A stretch of DNA of 64,000 bases. Source: Stenotrophomonas sp. SAM-B (GTDB taxonomy: Bacteria > Pseudomonadota > Gammaproteobacteria > Xanthomonadales > Xanthomonadaceae). Below are positions 25,055-33,336 of the stretch, in pieces. Numbering within the stretch: the stretch's first letter is position 1; the number at the start of each line of letters is the position of its first letter. The DNA is taken from NCBI RefSeq assembly GCF_013387485.1, contig NZ_JABBXB010000005.1, forward strand, positions 124,001 through 188,000, read 5' to 3'. The position numbers were made by a program, and so were the translations under genes. A model generated the notes under the pieces. That model did no database searches. It was given only the letters and a program-made list of their open reading frames with translations, and was not told the DNA's origin.

Positions 25055-26550
25055 CCCTGCCGACGCTCGGGTTCTGGGTGGTGCATGGGGCCGGCGCCCT
25101 GGCCGGTGGCTGGCTCGCGTGGGCCGCCGGCCAACGTCTCCACCGGCGGCTGGGTCTCTCCCACGCCGCGCAGGGCTACTGGATGGGGCTGTGGCTGCTG
25201 GCGGTGATGCCGGTGCTGCTGTCGGCAGTACTGGCGCTGTGGGCGCCCGCACCGCTCGTCTCATTGCCAACGGCGTTGAGCATGCCCTTGCCGCTCGCGC
25301 TGGACCTGGGCAATCCCGGTGCGACGGACCGGACCGTAATGGCGTCCGGCTGGACGCGTCCGGCCACCGCCACGTTGCTGGCCGCGCTCTACCTGATCGG
25401 CGTGGGTGTCGCATTGCTGCGCGTCCTGCTCGGCACGCGGGCGACGGGCCGGCTGTGCCGCGCGACTACGCTAATCGCGCCGGAAGCCTGGCCAGGCCCG
25501 CGCAGTCGGGCTTCAGCGCTTCGGCTGCAGTCGGCCGGCATCGCCTGCCGGCTCAGCACGTTGCCGGTGAGCCCGTTCGCGGTGCGCTGGCCTCGGCCCT
25601 TGATCGTGCTTCCGGCCTCGGCACTGCAAGCGCTGGATGATCGCGCCCTGTGCCTGATCCTCGGCCATGAAGCCGCTCACCTGATGCGCTGCGATCCCCA
25701 ACGCGCCGGGCTGATGGCGGTGTTCAATGCGCTCCTGTGGTTCAACCCGTTCCTGGCGCGGATCGGTGCGCGTGTGCAGCTGGCGGCAGAGCTGCGCTGT
25801 GATGCACATGCACTCGCCGGTGATGCCCACGGCGGGCGCGAGTTCGCTGCAGCCTACGTACGCACGCTGCGACTTTCCACGGCGGCCCACAGGCCCTCCA
25901 CCGCACTGACCCACCGCGATCTGGCCGGGCATGAAATCCGCATCCGCCACATGCTGCATGGCGATGCTGCAAGGCCACTGTCGGGATCACGAGGTGCCAT
26001 GCTGCTGGGCAGCGCACTGATCATCGGCTGCGCGCTGATGGTGATGCAGGCCAGCACCGCGCGACCGCTGCAAGGCCCTGCCGCCTCGAGTGCCCCGGCG
26101 TTGAGCTCGACCACCCACGCCGCATTGCCGCTGCCGCCGATGGGCAACACCCCCATCGAGATCCTGTTCCAGGCGCCATTGGTCACCCCGCGGATCACGG
26201 GTCGCTTCGGCGATACCGGCAGCATCCGTCAGCGCCCGCATCGCGGCACCGATTTCGGTGCGCGCCCGGGCACGCCAGTGCTGGCGCCGGCGGACGGCCG
26301 CGTCGTGGCCGCAACGACCGCCTACCCCGATGGCCCGCAGTACGGCACGGTGGTGGTGATCGACCACGGCCAGGGGTGGCAGACGCTGTACGCCCACCTG
26401 CAGAGTGCCGATGTGGCGGTCGGCCAGCAGGTACATGCCGGCGAGCAGATCGCACGGGTCGGCAGCACCGGGCGCGTGACCGGCCCGCACCTGCATCTGG
26501 AAATGCTGCGCAACGGTGAGCGCGTCGATCCGCAGGCGCACCTGCCATGA
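25051..26550 (+). CDS. BlaR1-like M56 metalloprotease fused to an M23 peptidase domain
   Basis: A 499-residue membrane protein. Several transmembrane helices (about 5-25, 45-65, 108-128) surround an M56 protease core. That core has the zinc motif HEAAH near residue 210 and the third ligand in AAELRCDAHAL near 250. After another helix (about 313-332) the periplasmic C-terminus is not the penicillin-binding sensor of BlaR1. It is an M23/LytM-type domain with HRGTDFG, LYAHLQ and GPHLHLEM, so its zinc ligands are intact. The gene overlaps the BlaI stop. It probably senses or cuts peptidoglycan and inactivates BlaI. The architecture call is firm; the signal is inferred. Confidence 0.88.
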   Translation: MTLPTLGFWVVHGAGALAGGWLAWAAGQRLHRRLGLSHAAQGYWMGLWLLAVMPVLLSAVLALWAPAPLVSLPTALSMPLPLALDLGNPGATDRTVMASGWTRPATATLLAALYLIGVGVALLRVLLGTRATGRLCRATTLIAPEAWPGPRSRASALRLQSAGIACRLSTLPVSPFAVRWPRPLIVLPASALQALDDRALCLILGHEAAHLMRCDPQRAGLMAVFNALLWFNPFLARIGARVQLAAELRCDAHALAGDAHGGREFAAAYVRTLRLSTAAHRPSTALTHRDLAGHEIRIRHMLHGDAARPLSGSRGAMLLGSALIIGCALMVMQASTARPLQGPAASSAPALSSTTHAALPLPPMGNTPIEILFQAPLVTPRITGRFGDTGSIRQRPHRGTDFGARPGTPVLAPADGRVVAATTAYPDGPQYGTVVVIDHGQGWQTLYAHLQSADVAVGQQVHAGEQIARVGSTGRVTGPHLHLEMLRNGERVDPQAHLP

Positions 26551-26660
26551 CCCGCTAAGCCGCTCCCCCGAAACCACCGCTGCATTTCGTTTTCCTGGCC
26601 ACAGGAGGGGCGCGTGTTGCCCGGCGAAATGCGTACCTGGCCCTTCTGCACGGATCGCCC

Positions 26661-28832
26661 ATGACTTCTTCGTTCCGCATCGCCCTGGCCCTGGCCCCGC
26701 TATGCACCGCGTTCCCGAGCGCTGCGCAGTCACTCCCCGCGCCAGCGACTCCGCCGACCACCGCGCTGGACACCGTACAGGTGCAGGCGCAGGCCTACGA
26801 CATCCGCCGCGACGACACCGCCACCCGGATCGTGATCGGCGCCGCGGCGCTGCGCCAGTACGGCGACCCTGGCCTGGTCGATGCGCTCAAACGCCTGCCG
26901 GGCATCACCGTCGGCACCGGCGCCCCCGGTCGCAGCGGCGCGCTGTCGCTGCGAGGGTTGGGCGCGGGCTACACCCAGATCCTGCTCAATGGCCAGAAAG
27001 CGCCCACCGGCTTCGATCTGGATTCGCTCACGCCGGAGATGGTCGAGCGGGTGGAGATCATCCGCGCGCCGACCGCCGACCAGCGTGGCGAAGCGATCGC
27101 CGGCTCGATCAACATCGTGCTGGCCGCCGGTGCACGCACGGATGCCGACCAGCTGACGGTGGCCTGGGGCAGTAGCAATGGCCGCAACACGCCCTCGGCC
27201 AGCTGGCAGCGCAACCGGCGCGCCGGACATCGCAGCAGTGCGATCTCGGCGACCGCATCGCGTCGCGAGTTCCTCGTCGAGGAAACCGGCACCGAACGCG
27301 CGTGGGACCCAGAGGGAACCCGGACCGTGCTGCGCGACACCACCCTGCGCGCGGGCGGGAACCGCGATGTGCTCTCGCTGGCCCCCAGCCTGGAAGCCAC
27401 GCTGGAGAACGGTGACACGCTTGCGTTGCAGGGCCTCGTCGATGCCAGCCGGTTCAACCGCGTCACTGACATCGAGTGGATCAGCACACTCGGCGCGCCA
27501 CTGCGGACGAGTCGGTATCAACAACGCACGCGCATCGATGTCGCCCAGGCCAACGGCAGCGTGACGTGGACGCGCGCCTTCGAACAGGGCGGCACATTCA
27601 CCACCAGACTGCGCCTCGGCGGCAACCGCGAGCGCTATGCCTACCGCGAGCAGGGTCGGTCACCGGAGGGGCAACAGAACCTGGACGACCACACCAATGC
27701 GCGGCTGAGCGTGCGCGACCTCAACAGCACCGGAAAATACACACTGACATCCCGCGGGCGTCATGCGCTGCAGCTCGGTTGGGAAGGCAGCGAAGACCGT
27801 CGTGACGAGTCGCGGATGCAGCACCTGCTGCCGGTCGGCGGGGAAGCGGAGTGGTTCAGTGACCTGGCCTTCGACGCCCGCATCCGGCGGCTGGCGCTCT
27901 ATGCCCAGGACGACGTCACCCTCAGCGAGCGCTGGTCGGTCTATGCCGGGGCGCGGTGGGAGCAGATCGATACGCGTAGTGAAGGCAGCGGATTCAGCGG
28001 CATCCATCGGCGCGAGCAGATACTGTCGCCTGTGCTGCAGTCGCTCTGGAAAATCCCCGGCACCACGAGCCATCAGCTGCGCGTCGCGCTCACCCGCACC
28101 TACCGCTCGCCCACGCTGGCATCGCTGATCCCCCGTCCGTACACCTCCACCAACAACCGCCCGCTCAATCCCGACGAACGCGGCAACCCTGCGCTGCGCC
28201 CGGAGCTGGCGACCGGGCTGGACCTGTCCTACGAGACCTACGGCAAGGAAGGCGCGCAGCTGAGTGTGGGGGGCTATGTGCGACGGATCACGGACGTGAT
28301 CCGCACCGAGACGCATCTGCAGGACGGGCGCTGGGTGGCCTCGCCGGTGAACGGCGGCACCGCGATGACCTGGGGCGTGGAGATGGATACCGCGTTGCGC
28401 CTGCCGCAGGTGATCGCCGCTGCGCCGGATGTAGCGCTCCGCTTCAATGCGACGGCCAACGATTCGCGCGTGGACGATGTGCCCGGTCCGGACAACCGCC
28501 TCGATGAGCAGGTGCGCTTCAGCAGCACGCTGGGCGCGGACTATCTGATTCGCACCGGCTGGACGGTCGGCGGCAGTTACACCTACCGGACCGGCGGTTC
28601 GGTGCAGGTCAGTCCCGGACAGTTCGAGACCAGCGCCTACGCACGCGAGCTGGACCTGTATTCGCTGTGGTCGCTGCGCGCAGGCGGCAAACTACGGCTG
28701 AGCCTCAACAACACGCTGCACCCGTCGCTGCACACCGGGCAATCGCGGATCAGCGACGAAGGCACCGAGCAGCTGCGGCGGCAACGCAGGGCTTCGCCGC
28801 TGCTGCGCCTCCAGCTCGAGCTCCCGCTCTGA
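26661..28832 (+). CDS. TonB-dependent outer-membrane receptor
   Basis: A 723-residue receptor with a signal peptide ending near SAAQS, a plug domain (about 35-150) and a C-terminal beta-barrel. The plug shows LKRLPGITVGTG, LSLRGLGAGYTQILLNG and VERVEIIRAPTADQRGEAIAG, all usual in TonB receptors. The TonB box is not obvious; TALDTVQVQAQ is a candidate. The barrel closes with LRLQLELPL. It follows the M56-M23 gene by 110 bases on the same strand and may share its control. The ligand is unknown. Its TGA directly abuts the stop of the convergent desaturase gene. Confidence 0.88.
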   Translation: MTSSFRIALALAPLCTAFPSAAQSLPAPATPPTTALDTVQVQAQAYDIRRDDTATRIVIGAAALRQYGDPGLVDALKRLPGITVGTGAPGRSGALSLRGLGAGYTQILLNGQKAPTGFDLDSLTPEMVERVEIIRAPTADQRGEAIAGSINIVLAAGARTDADQLTVAWGSSNGRNTPSASWQRNRRAGHRSSAISATASRREFLVEETGTERAWDPEGTRTVLRDTTLRAGGNRDVLSLAPSLEATLENGDTLALQGLVDASRFNRVTDIEWISTLGAPLRTSRYQQRTRIDVAQANGSVTWTRAFEQGGTFTTRLRLGGNRERYAYREQGRSPEGQQNLDDHTNARLSVRDLNSTGKYTLTSRGRHALQLGWEGSEDRRDESRMQHLLPVGGEAEWFSDLAFDARIRRLALYAQDDVTLSERWSVYAGARWEQIDTRSEGSGFSGIHRREQILSPVLQSLWKIPGTTSHQLRVALTRTYRSPTLASLIPRPYTSTNNRPLNPDERGNPALRPELATGLDLSYETYGKEGAQLSVGGYVRRITDVIRTETHLQDGRWVASPVNGGTAMTWGVEMDTALRLPQVIAAAPDVALRFNATANDSRVDDVPGPDNRLDEQVRFSSTLGADYLIRTGWTVGGSYTYRTGGSVQVSPGQFETSAYARELDLYSLWSLRAGGKLRLSLNNTLHPSLHTGQSRISDEGTEQLRRQRRASPLLRLQLELPL

Positions 28833-29966
28833 TCAGCCCGGCTGGCGACTCGCCTCGCCTACCGCCGGCAGCGCACGCGCGCGGCCCGGCCTGCTCGGGA
28901 AGGCATGGCGCACGATCCGCCACATCACCTGGCCGAACTGGCGCGGCAGCGAACCGGTGTTGTAGTGCTGGCCGTAACGCGCGCAGATCTCCTTCACCTC
29001 GACCGCGACCGCGGCGTAGCGGTTGGCCGGGATATCCGGGTAGAAGTGATGTTCGATCTGGTGGCTGAGATTGCCCGACATGACGTTCATCAGCTTGCCG
29101 CCGGTCAGGTTGGACGAGCCGCGCAGCTGGCGCAGGTACCAGTGGCCGCGGCTTTCATCGCGCACGCATTCCTTCGGGAAGGTCTCCGCGTCCGCGGTGA
29201 AATGACCGCAGAAAATGATCACGTAGGTCCACACGTTGCGGATCAGGTTGGCCGCCACGTTGCCCAGCAGCACCGGCAGGAAGAACGGGCCGGCCAGCGC
29301 CGGGAACAGCAGGTAGTCCTTGAACATCTGCTTGCCCATCTTGCGGCCGACCGGGCGGAACTGCGTCCCCAGCTGGCGCAGCGTCATCTTGCCGGCGAAC
29401 ACGCGGCCCAGGCGCAGGTCCTGTATGGCGATGCCCCACTCGAACAGCAGCGCGAACACCACCGCGACCACCGGCTGCATCAGGTAGAACGGGCGCCAGC
29501 GCTGCTCGGGGAAGATGCGCAGCAGGCCATAGCCGATATCGTCGTCCAGCCCGCGCACATTGGTGTAGGTGTGATGGCGGAAGTTGTGCGTCTTGCGCCA
29601 GGCGTCGGCGGTACCGACGATGTCCCACTCGTAGGTGCTGCCCTGCAGCTGCGGATCGCCCATCCAGTCGTACTGGCCATGGATGACGTTGTGCGCCAGC
29701 TCCATGTTCTCCAGGATCTTGGACAGCGCCAGCATCACCACGCCGGCGATCCACGCCGGGACCAGCACGCTGTGCACGAACGCACCGAGGAACAGCAGCG
29801 CACGGCCGGCCACGCCGGTCCAGCGTACGGCGGCAACGACGCGGCGGATGTAGCGCGCGTCGCGCGCACCGAGCGTGGCCAGCTGGCGCGCGCGCAGTGC
29901 ATCGAGTTCATCGCCGAAGGCCTGCAGTTCGGCCGGGGACAGCGCGCGGTTGTGCACGGAAGACAT
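28833..29966 (-). CDS. Membrane acyl-lipid/acyl-CoA fatty acid desaturase
   Basis: A 377-residue di-iron membrane desaturase. The three histidine boxes are clear: HNVIHGQYDW, HNFRHHTYTN and HQIEHHFYPD. Hydrophobic blocks lie between them. Such enzymes introduce a cis double bond, often delta-9, into saturated acyl chains at the inner membrane. They need electrons from a ferredoxin-type reductase, encoded two bases upstream. The same pair in Pseudomonas is desC-desB. The operon is divergent from a FabR-like repressor with a shared palindrome between them. The ATG at 29966 gives the natural N-terminus; the upstream extension belongs to the other gene. Confidence 0.92.
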   Translation of the reverse strand: MSSVHNRALSPAELQAFGDELDALRARQLATLGARDARYIRRVVAAVRWTGVAGRALLFLGAFVHSVLVPAWIAGVVMLALSKILENMELAHNVIHGQYDWMGDPQLQGSTYEWDIVGTADAWRKTHNFRHHTYTNVRGLDDDIGYGLLRIFPEQRWRPFYLMQPVVAVVFALLFEWGIAIQDLRLGRVFAGKMTLRQLGTQFRPVGRKMGKQMFKDYLLFPALAGPFFLPVLLGNVAANLIRNVWTYVIIFCGHFTADAETFPKECVRDESRGHWYLRQLRGSSNLTGGKLMNVMSGNLSHQIEHHFYPDIPANRYAAVAVEVKEICARYGQHYNTGSLPRQFGQVMWRIVRHAFPSRPGRARALPAVGEASRQPG

Positions 29967-29968
29967 GG

Positions 29969-31042
29969 TCACAGCTCCAGGATCAGGTCGGTGCTGGCGC
30001 TGTTCACGCACAGCTTCACTTGCGTGGCCGGTTCGGCCGCGTGCTCGCCGGTCAGGGTGTGGCGGGTGACGCCGGACACCTTGCCGCAGACACAGGTATT
30101 GCAGATGCCCATGCGGCAGCCACTGGCCGGGCGCAGCCCTTCGGCTTCCAGCGCCTGCAGCAGCGAGGTGCCCCGCGGCAGGGACAGCGTGCGGCCGCTG
30201 CGACGCAGCTCGACCTGCACGGTGCCCGTTTCCGCCGCCGGCAGGACCGGCGGGGTGAAGGCTTCGGACTGCAGCGAGGCGACACGGCCCTGCAGGCGGG
30301 CCTGCGCGGCGTCGACAAACCCGCCGGGGCCGCACACCAGGGTACGCGCACTGCCCAGGTCACCCAGCGCCTCGAACGCGAACGCGTCCACGCGCGGGGC
30401 CGGTGCGGCCGGATCGCGGGTCAACGCGATATGCAGCGAGAACGAGGGATGCCGTGCGGCGAGCGCTGCCAGCTCCTCGGCGAAACACAGTTCCTCGCGG
30501 CGGCGCGCCCAGTACACCAGGTCCACCGGCGCCGACATGCCGGAGGCGTCGAGTTGGCGCAGCAGGGCGCGCATCGGGGTGATGCCGCTGCCGGCTGCCA
30601 GCAGCAACAGGCGCTCGCCGTGCACTGCGGGCAGGGTCATCTCACCGAAGGCCTGGCCGAGTTCGAACACGTCTCCGATCACCGCGGCCCGGGCCAGGTG
30701 CTGGCTGACAGCGCCGCCGGCGATCGCCTTGACGGTGATCGCCAGCCGGCCATCGGCCAGCGCGGTGGGGCTGTAGCTGCGCGACAGCCGACGGCCGTCG
30801 ACCTCCACGCCCAGGGTGATGTGCTGGCCCGGCAGCAGGCCGCGGAAATGGCGGTTGGGCTTGAGCACCAGGGTGACGGCATCCGCACTCTCGGCGGTGC
30901 GCGACACCAGCCGTGCCAACGGGCGACGCAGGGTCCACAGCGGATGCAGGCGGGTGCCCCAGAAGTCGAACAGCTCCTCGGAGACCCAGCGGCGGGGGCT
31001 GGCGGTGTGACGGCGGGCGGCGATGCGCGGGACGGTGCTCAT
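29969..31042 (-). CDS. Ferredoxin reductase-type electron donor for the desaturase
   Basis: A 357-residue flavoprotein with three parts. An FAD-binding barrel (RLSRSYSPTAL near residue 85) comes first. The NAD(P)H domain follows (LLLLAAGSGITPMRALL, then TLVCGPGGFVDAA). A C-terminal plant-type 2Fe-2S domain has cysteines in CRMGICNTCVCG and a later Cys in VKLCVNS. It passes electrons from NAD(P)H to the desaturase next to it. I use the ATG at 31042. An upstream ATG at 31066 falls inside the regulatory palindrome and is unlikely. A -10 box TATAGT lies at 31055-31050 on the minus strand. Confidence 0.9.
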   Translation of the reverse strand: MSTVPRIAARRHTASPRRWVSEELFDFWGTRLHPLWTLRRPLARLVSRTAESADAVTLVLKPNRHFRGLLPGQHITLGVEVDGRRLSRSYSPTALADGRLAITVKAIAGGAVSQHLARAAVIGDVFELGQAFGEMTLPAVHGERLLLLAAGSGITPMRALLRQLDASGMSAPVDLVYWARRREELCFAEELAALAARHPSFSLHIALTRDPAAPAPRVDAFAFEALGDLGSARTLVCGPGGFVDAAQARLQGRVASLQSEAFTPPVLPAAETGTVQVELRRSGRTLSLPRGTSLLQALEAEGLRPASGCRMGICNTCVCGKVSGVTRHTLTGEHAAEPATQVKLCVNSASTDLILEL

Positions 31043-31064
31043 GCTGCGCACTATACGGCCGAGC

Positions 31065-31088
31065 ATACGACTGTGTATACAGTTGTAT
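31065..31088. promoter_or_regulatory. Candidate FabR/DesT operator in a divergent promoter
   Basis: Ten-base arms ATACGACTGT and ACAGTTGTAT (one mismatch) flank GTAT. The palindrome overlaps the expected -35 region of the reductase-desaturase promoter (-10 TATAGT at 31055-31050, minus strand). It also overlaps that of fabR (-10 TATGAT at 31104-31109, plus strand). That position suits a repressor acting on both. Confidence 0.6.
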
Positions 31089-31135
31089 ATAGTCGGGACG
31101 GGCTATGATTCAGGGACTTGACTCCCCTGCCCCCG

Positions 31136-31801
31136 ATGACCTCCCCAGACCTGCCCCTGCCCGCCTCCGACGACGCCCATCCCGCGCGCAAAGCCTCGAT
31201 CTCACGCGAGGATCTGCTGGCCGCGGCATTGGCCCTGATCGGGCCGCACCGCAGCGTCTCCACGCTGAGCCTGCGCGAGGTCGCGCGTGAAGCCGGGATC
31301 GCCCCGAACTCGTTCTACCGTCAGTTCCGCGACATGGACGAGCTGACCGTGGCCCTGATCGACCTGGCCGGCCGCTCGCTGCGCACCATAATTGGTGAGT
31401 CACGGCAGCGCGCGGCATCGTCGGACCGCAGTGTCATTCGCCTGTCCGTGGAAACGTTTTTCGAACAGCTGCGCGCGGACGACCGCCTGCTGCACGTGCT
31501 GCTGCGCGAAGGCAGCGCCGGCTCGGATGCGTTCAAGCAAGCCGTCGAGCGCGAACTGAATTACTTCGAAGAAGAGCTCTGCGTCGACCTGATCCGGCTG
31601 GCGCACGCCGACAACGGCGCGCTGCTGCATGAGCCGCACCTGGTGGCCAAGGCGATCACCCGGCTGGTGTTCGCCATGGGCGGTACCGCGCTGGACCAGC
31701 CGCCCGAGCGCGACCCGGAGATGATCGAACAGACCGCGCAGATGCTGCGGATGATCATCACCGGGGCGCGGACGATTGCCGGGTATCCGCCGACGCGCTA
31801 A
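31136..31801 (+). CDS. fabR: FabR/DesT-like TetR-family repressor of unsaturated fatty acid genes
   Basis: A 221-residue TetR-family regulator. The DNA-binding part, LSLREVAREAGIAPNSFYRQFRDMDEL quoted only in outline, matches E. coli FabR almost residue for residue around REVAREAGIAP and SFYRQFRD. The C-terminal domain (VIRLSVETFFEQLRADDRLL, LLREGSAGSDAF) also follows FabR. FabR-type proteins sense the saturated/unsaturated acyl-CoA ratio and control desaturase or fabAB genes. It is divergent from the desaturase operon. The ATG at 31136 is chosen; a TTG at 31118 is possible. No ribosome site is evident for either. Confidence 0.85.
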   Translation: MTSPDLPLPASDDAHPARKASISREDLLAAALALIGPHRSVSTLSLREVAREAGIAPNSFYRQFRDMDELTVALIDLAGRSLRTIIGESRQRAASSDRSVIRLSVETFFEQLRADDRLLHVLLREGSAGSDAFKQAVERELNYFEEELCVDLIRLAHADNGALLHEPHLVAKAITRLVFAMGGTALDQPPERDPEMIEQTAQMLRMIITGARTIAGYPPTR

Positions 31802-31803
31802 AG

Positions 31804-31832
31804 AAAAGGGCCGGCGCATGGCCAGCCCTTTC
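31804..31832 (+). terminator. fabR terminator
   Basis: The stem AAAGGGC / GCCCTTT continues after one mismatch with GGC / GCC. It starts right after the fabR stop and is followed by a short T-rich tail. Confidence 0.6.
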
Positions 31833-31864
31833 GTTTCACTCAGCACGCCTTGCGCGCGTTCGCA

Positions 31865-32224
31865 TCAACGGCGATAGCACTGACGCTCCACCACGCGGTC
31901 GCCGTTCTTGCTCTGCGAGTTGCCCTGGATCTGGCGACCGGCCGCGCCACCCGCTACTGCGCCGGCCACGGTAGCGATCTTCTTGCCGCTGCCGCCACCC
32001 ACCTGGTTGCCCAGCAGGCCGCCTACCACCGCGCCGGTGGCCGTACCGGCAATGCGGTTCGGATCGCGGCTGTTGCGCTGCACTTCAACGTTCTTGCAGA
32101 CCACCTTGGTGCCATCGTTGAAGCGGCGCCCTTCGTCCTTCGGCCCGTAGGTCTGGGCGCTTGCGCTGAACACCGATGCCATCAGGGCCGCTGCACACAG
32201 CACGTTTCGGGTAGAGAGATTCAT
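31865..32224 (-). CDS. Exported glycine-zipper (2TM) protein
   Basis: A 119-residue protein with a signal peptide (cleavage after SVFSASA). A glycine-zipper segment follows (GTATGAVVGGLLGNQVGGG, then VAGAVAGGAAGRQIQG) of the type in SlyB and rickettsial 17-kDa antigen-like proteins. There is no lipobox, so it is periplasmic or inserted in the outer membrane by the zipper. Two cysteines (VVCKNVEV and ERQCYRR) could form a disulfide. The family is linked to envelope integrity, with no defined activity. It stands alone; the fabR terminator lies between the two convergent genes. Confidence 0.8.
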   Translation of the reverse strand: MNLSTRNVLCAAALMASVFSASAQTYGPKDEGRRFNDGTKVVCKNVEVQRNSRDPNRIAGTATGAVVGGLLGNQVGGGSGKKIATVAGAVAGGAAGRQIQGNSQSKNGDRVVERQCYRR

Positions 32225-32356
32225 GGTTGGCTCCTCGCTTCATGACATAGCGCCAGTGTCTGCGCGGCGTTGGGAACCCCCTGTGAAAAGCCGTGGATGT
32301 CGCGTCAACGCCGCACGCGCTGTTCAGCCGGCAGCCATTGGCGCGTCGTCGGGATG

Positions 32357-33331
32357 TCAGTGGTTGCCCCCCGCATACTTCTTCTCCCCGGCCAGCACCG
32401 CCAGCCGCGTGCGTTCGCCGCTGCCATCCTGCAGGGCCAGGCGGTTCTCCGGCGGCGGCAGCGGGCACGTGGCGAATTCCGTGTACGCGCAGGGCGGGTT
32501 GTGCGCACGGTTGAAGTCCACCACCACCGTGCCGTCTGCCGCGACCGGGTCGGTGCGCAGGTAGCGCCCCACCCCGTAGGTGAGCCGGCCCGTGGTCTGG
32601 TCCTGGAACATCAGGTTCAGGCCTTTGGCCGGGTCGCCCAACGCTTCCAGCCGCCACTCCTGCCCTTCCTTCTCGAACACCACATAGCCCGGGTTGGGGT
32701 TGTCGGCGACCTCGCCGAGCACGTTGACGATGGGAAGCGTCCTGCCGGCCGGGTGCGGCACGAACCGTGCCTGCACGCGCCAGGCTTCATCGGCCGGGAA
32801 GAAGTCCAGGCCCGCGAAGTCCCGCCGTGCCGGTGCGTCCGCGTGGCGCACGCGCAGGGCAAGGCGCTGACCGCGCTTGATCGCGGTGATCTGGCCCCTG
32901 CCCTCGTCATAGGCCAGCTTGGTACCACCGCCCGCCCCTTCTGGATCCAGGCGCACCTCGCCCTGTACCGGCTTGCCGTCCACGGTGACCGGCACCCCGG
33001 CGGCGACCTGGAAGTACAGGCCATCGGCGCGCTGCTCCACCTCGCCCAGTCGATCCGGCGCAATGGACAGGCGGATCGCATTGTCCGCGCCCCCTCCCAC
33101 GCTGCGCTTGCCTGCTTCGATCCAGTGCAGCCCGATCAGGCTGGTCCAGCCATCCGGCTTGCTCAGGTCCGCGCTGCGTTGACGTACCCACTGCGTGTGT
33201 TCGTCCTGGAAGTCCAGCGCCGCGGCTGCGGCCGCGGAGGCGGATGGCACCCCCGTTGCCCGATCCTGCGGACTGCACGCGGTGGCGAGCAGGGCTACCA
33301 CGAACAGCGAAACGACTGCATGCGTCTTCAT
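32357..33331 (-). CDS. DUF1684 lipoprotein
   Basis: A 324-residue lipoprotein. The signal peptide ends in a lipobox (LLATAC, Cys at about 19). The remainder fits the DUF1684 family: WTSLIGLHWIEAGKRSVGGG near the N-terminus and the conserved end segment NPPCAYTEFATCPLPPPENR. DUF1684 proteins are small beta-rich proteins of unknown role. The ATG at 33331 lies five bases past the stop of the large TonB receptor, so it is the third gene of the OsmC-TonB operon. Longer reading in the same frame crosses the receptor gene and is not real. Confidence 0.85.
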   Translation of the reverse strand: MKTHAVVSLFVVALLATACSPQDRATGVPSASAAAAAALDFQDEHTQWVRQRSADLSKPDGWTSLIGLHWIEAGKRSVGGGADNAIRLSIAPDRLGEVEQRADGLYFQVAAGVPVTVDGKPVQGEVRLDPEGAGGGTKLAYDEGRGQITAIKRGQRLALRVRHADAPARRDFAGLDFFPADEAWRVQARFVPHPAGRTLPIVNVLGEVADNPNPGYVVFEKEGQEWRLEALGDPAKGLNLMFQDQTTGRLTYGVGRYLRTDPVAADGTVVVDFNRAHNPPCAYTEFATCPLPPPENRLALQDGSGERTRLAVLAGEKKYAGGNH

Positions 33332-33336
33332 GATGT

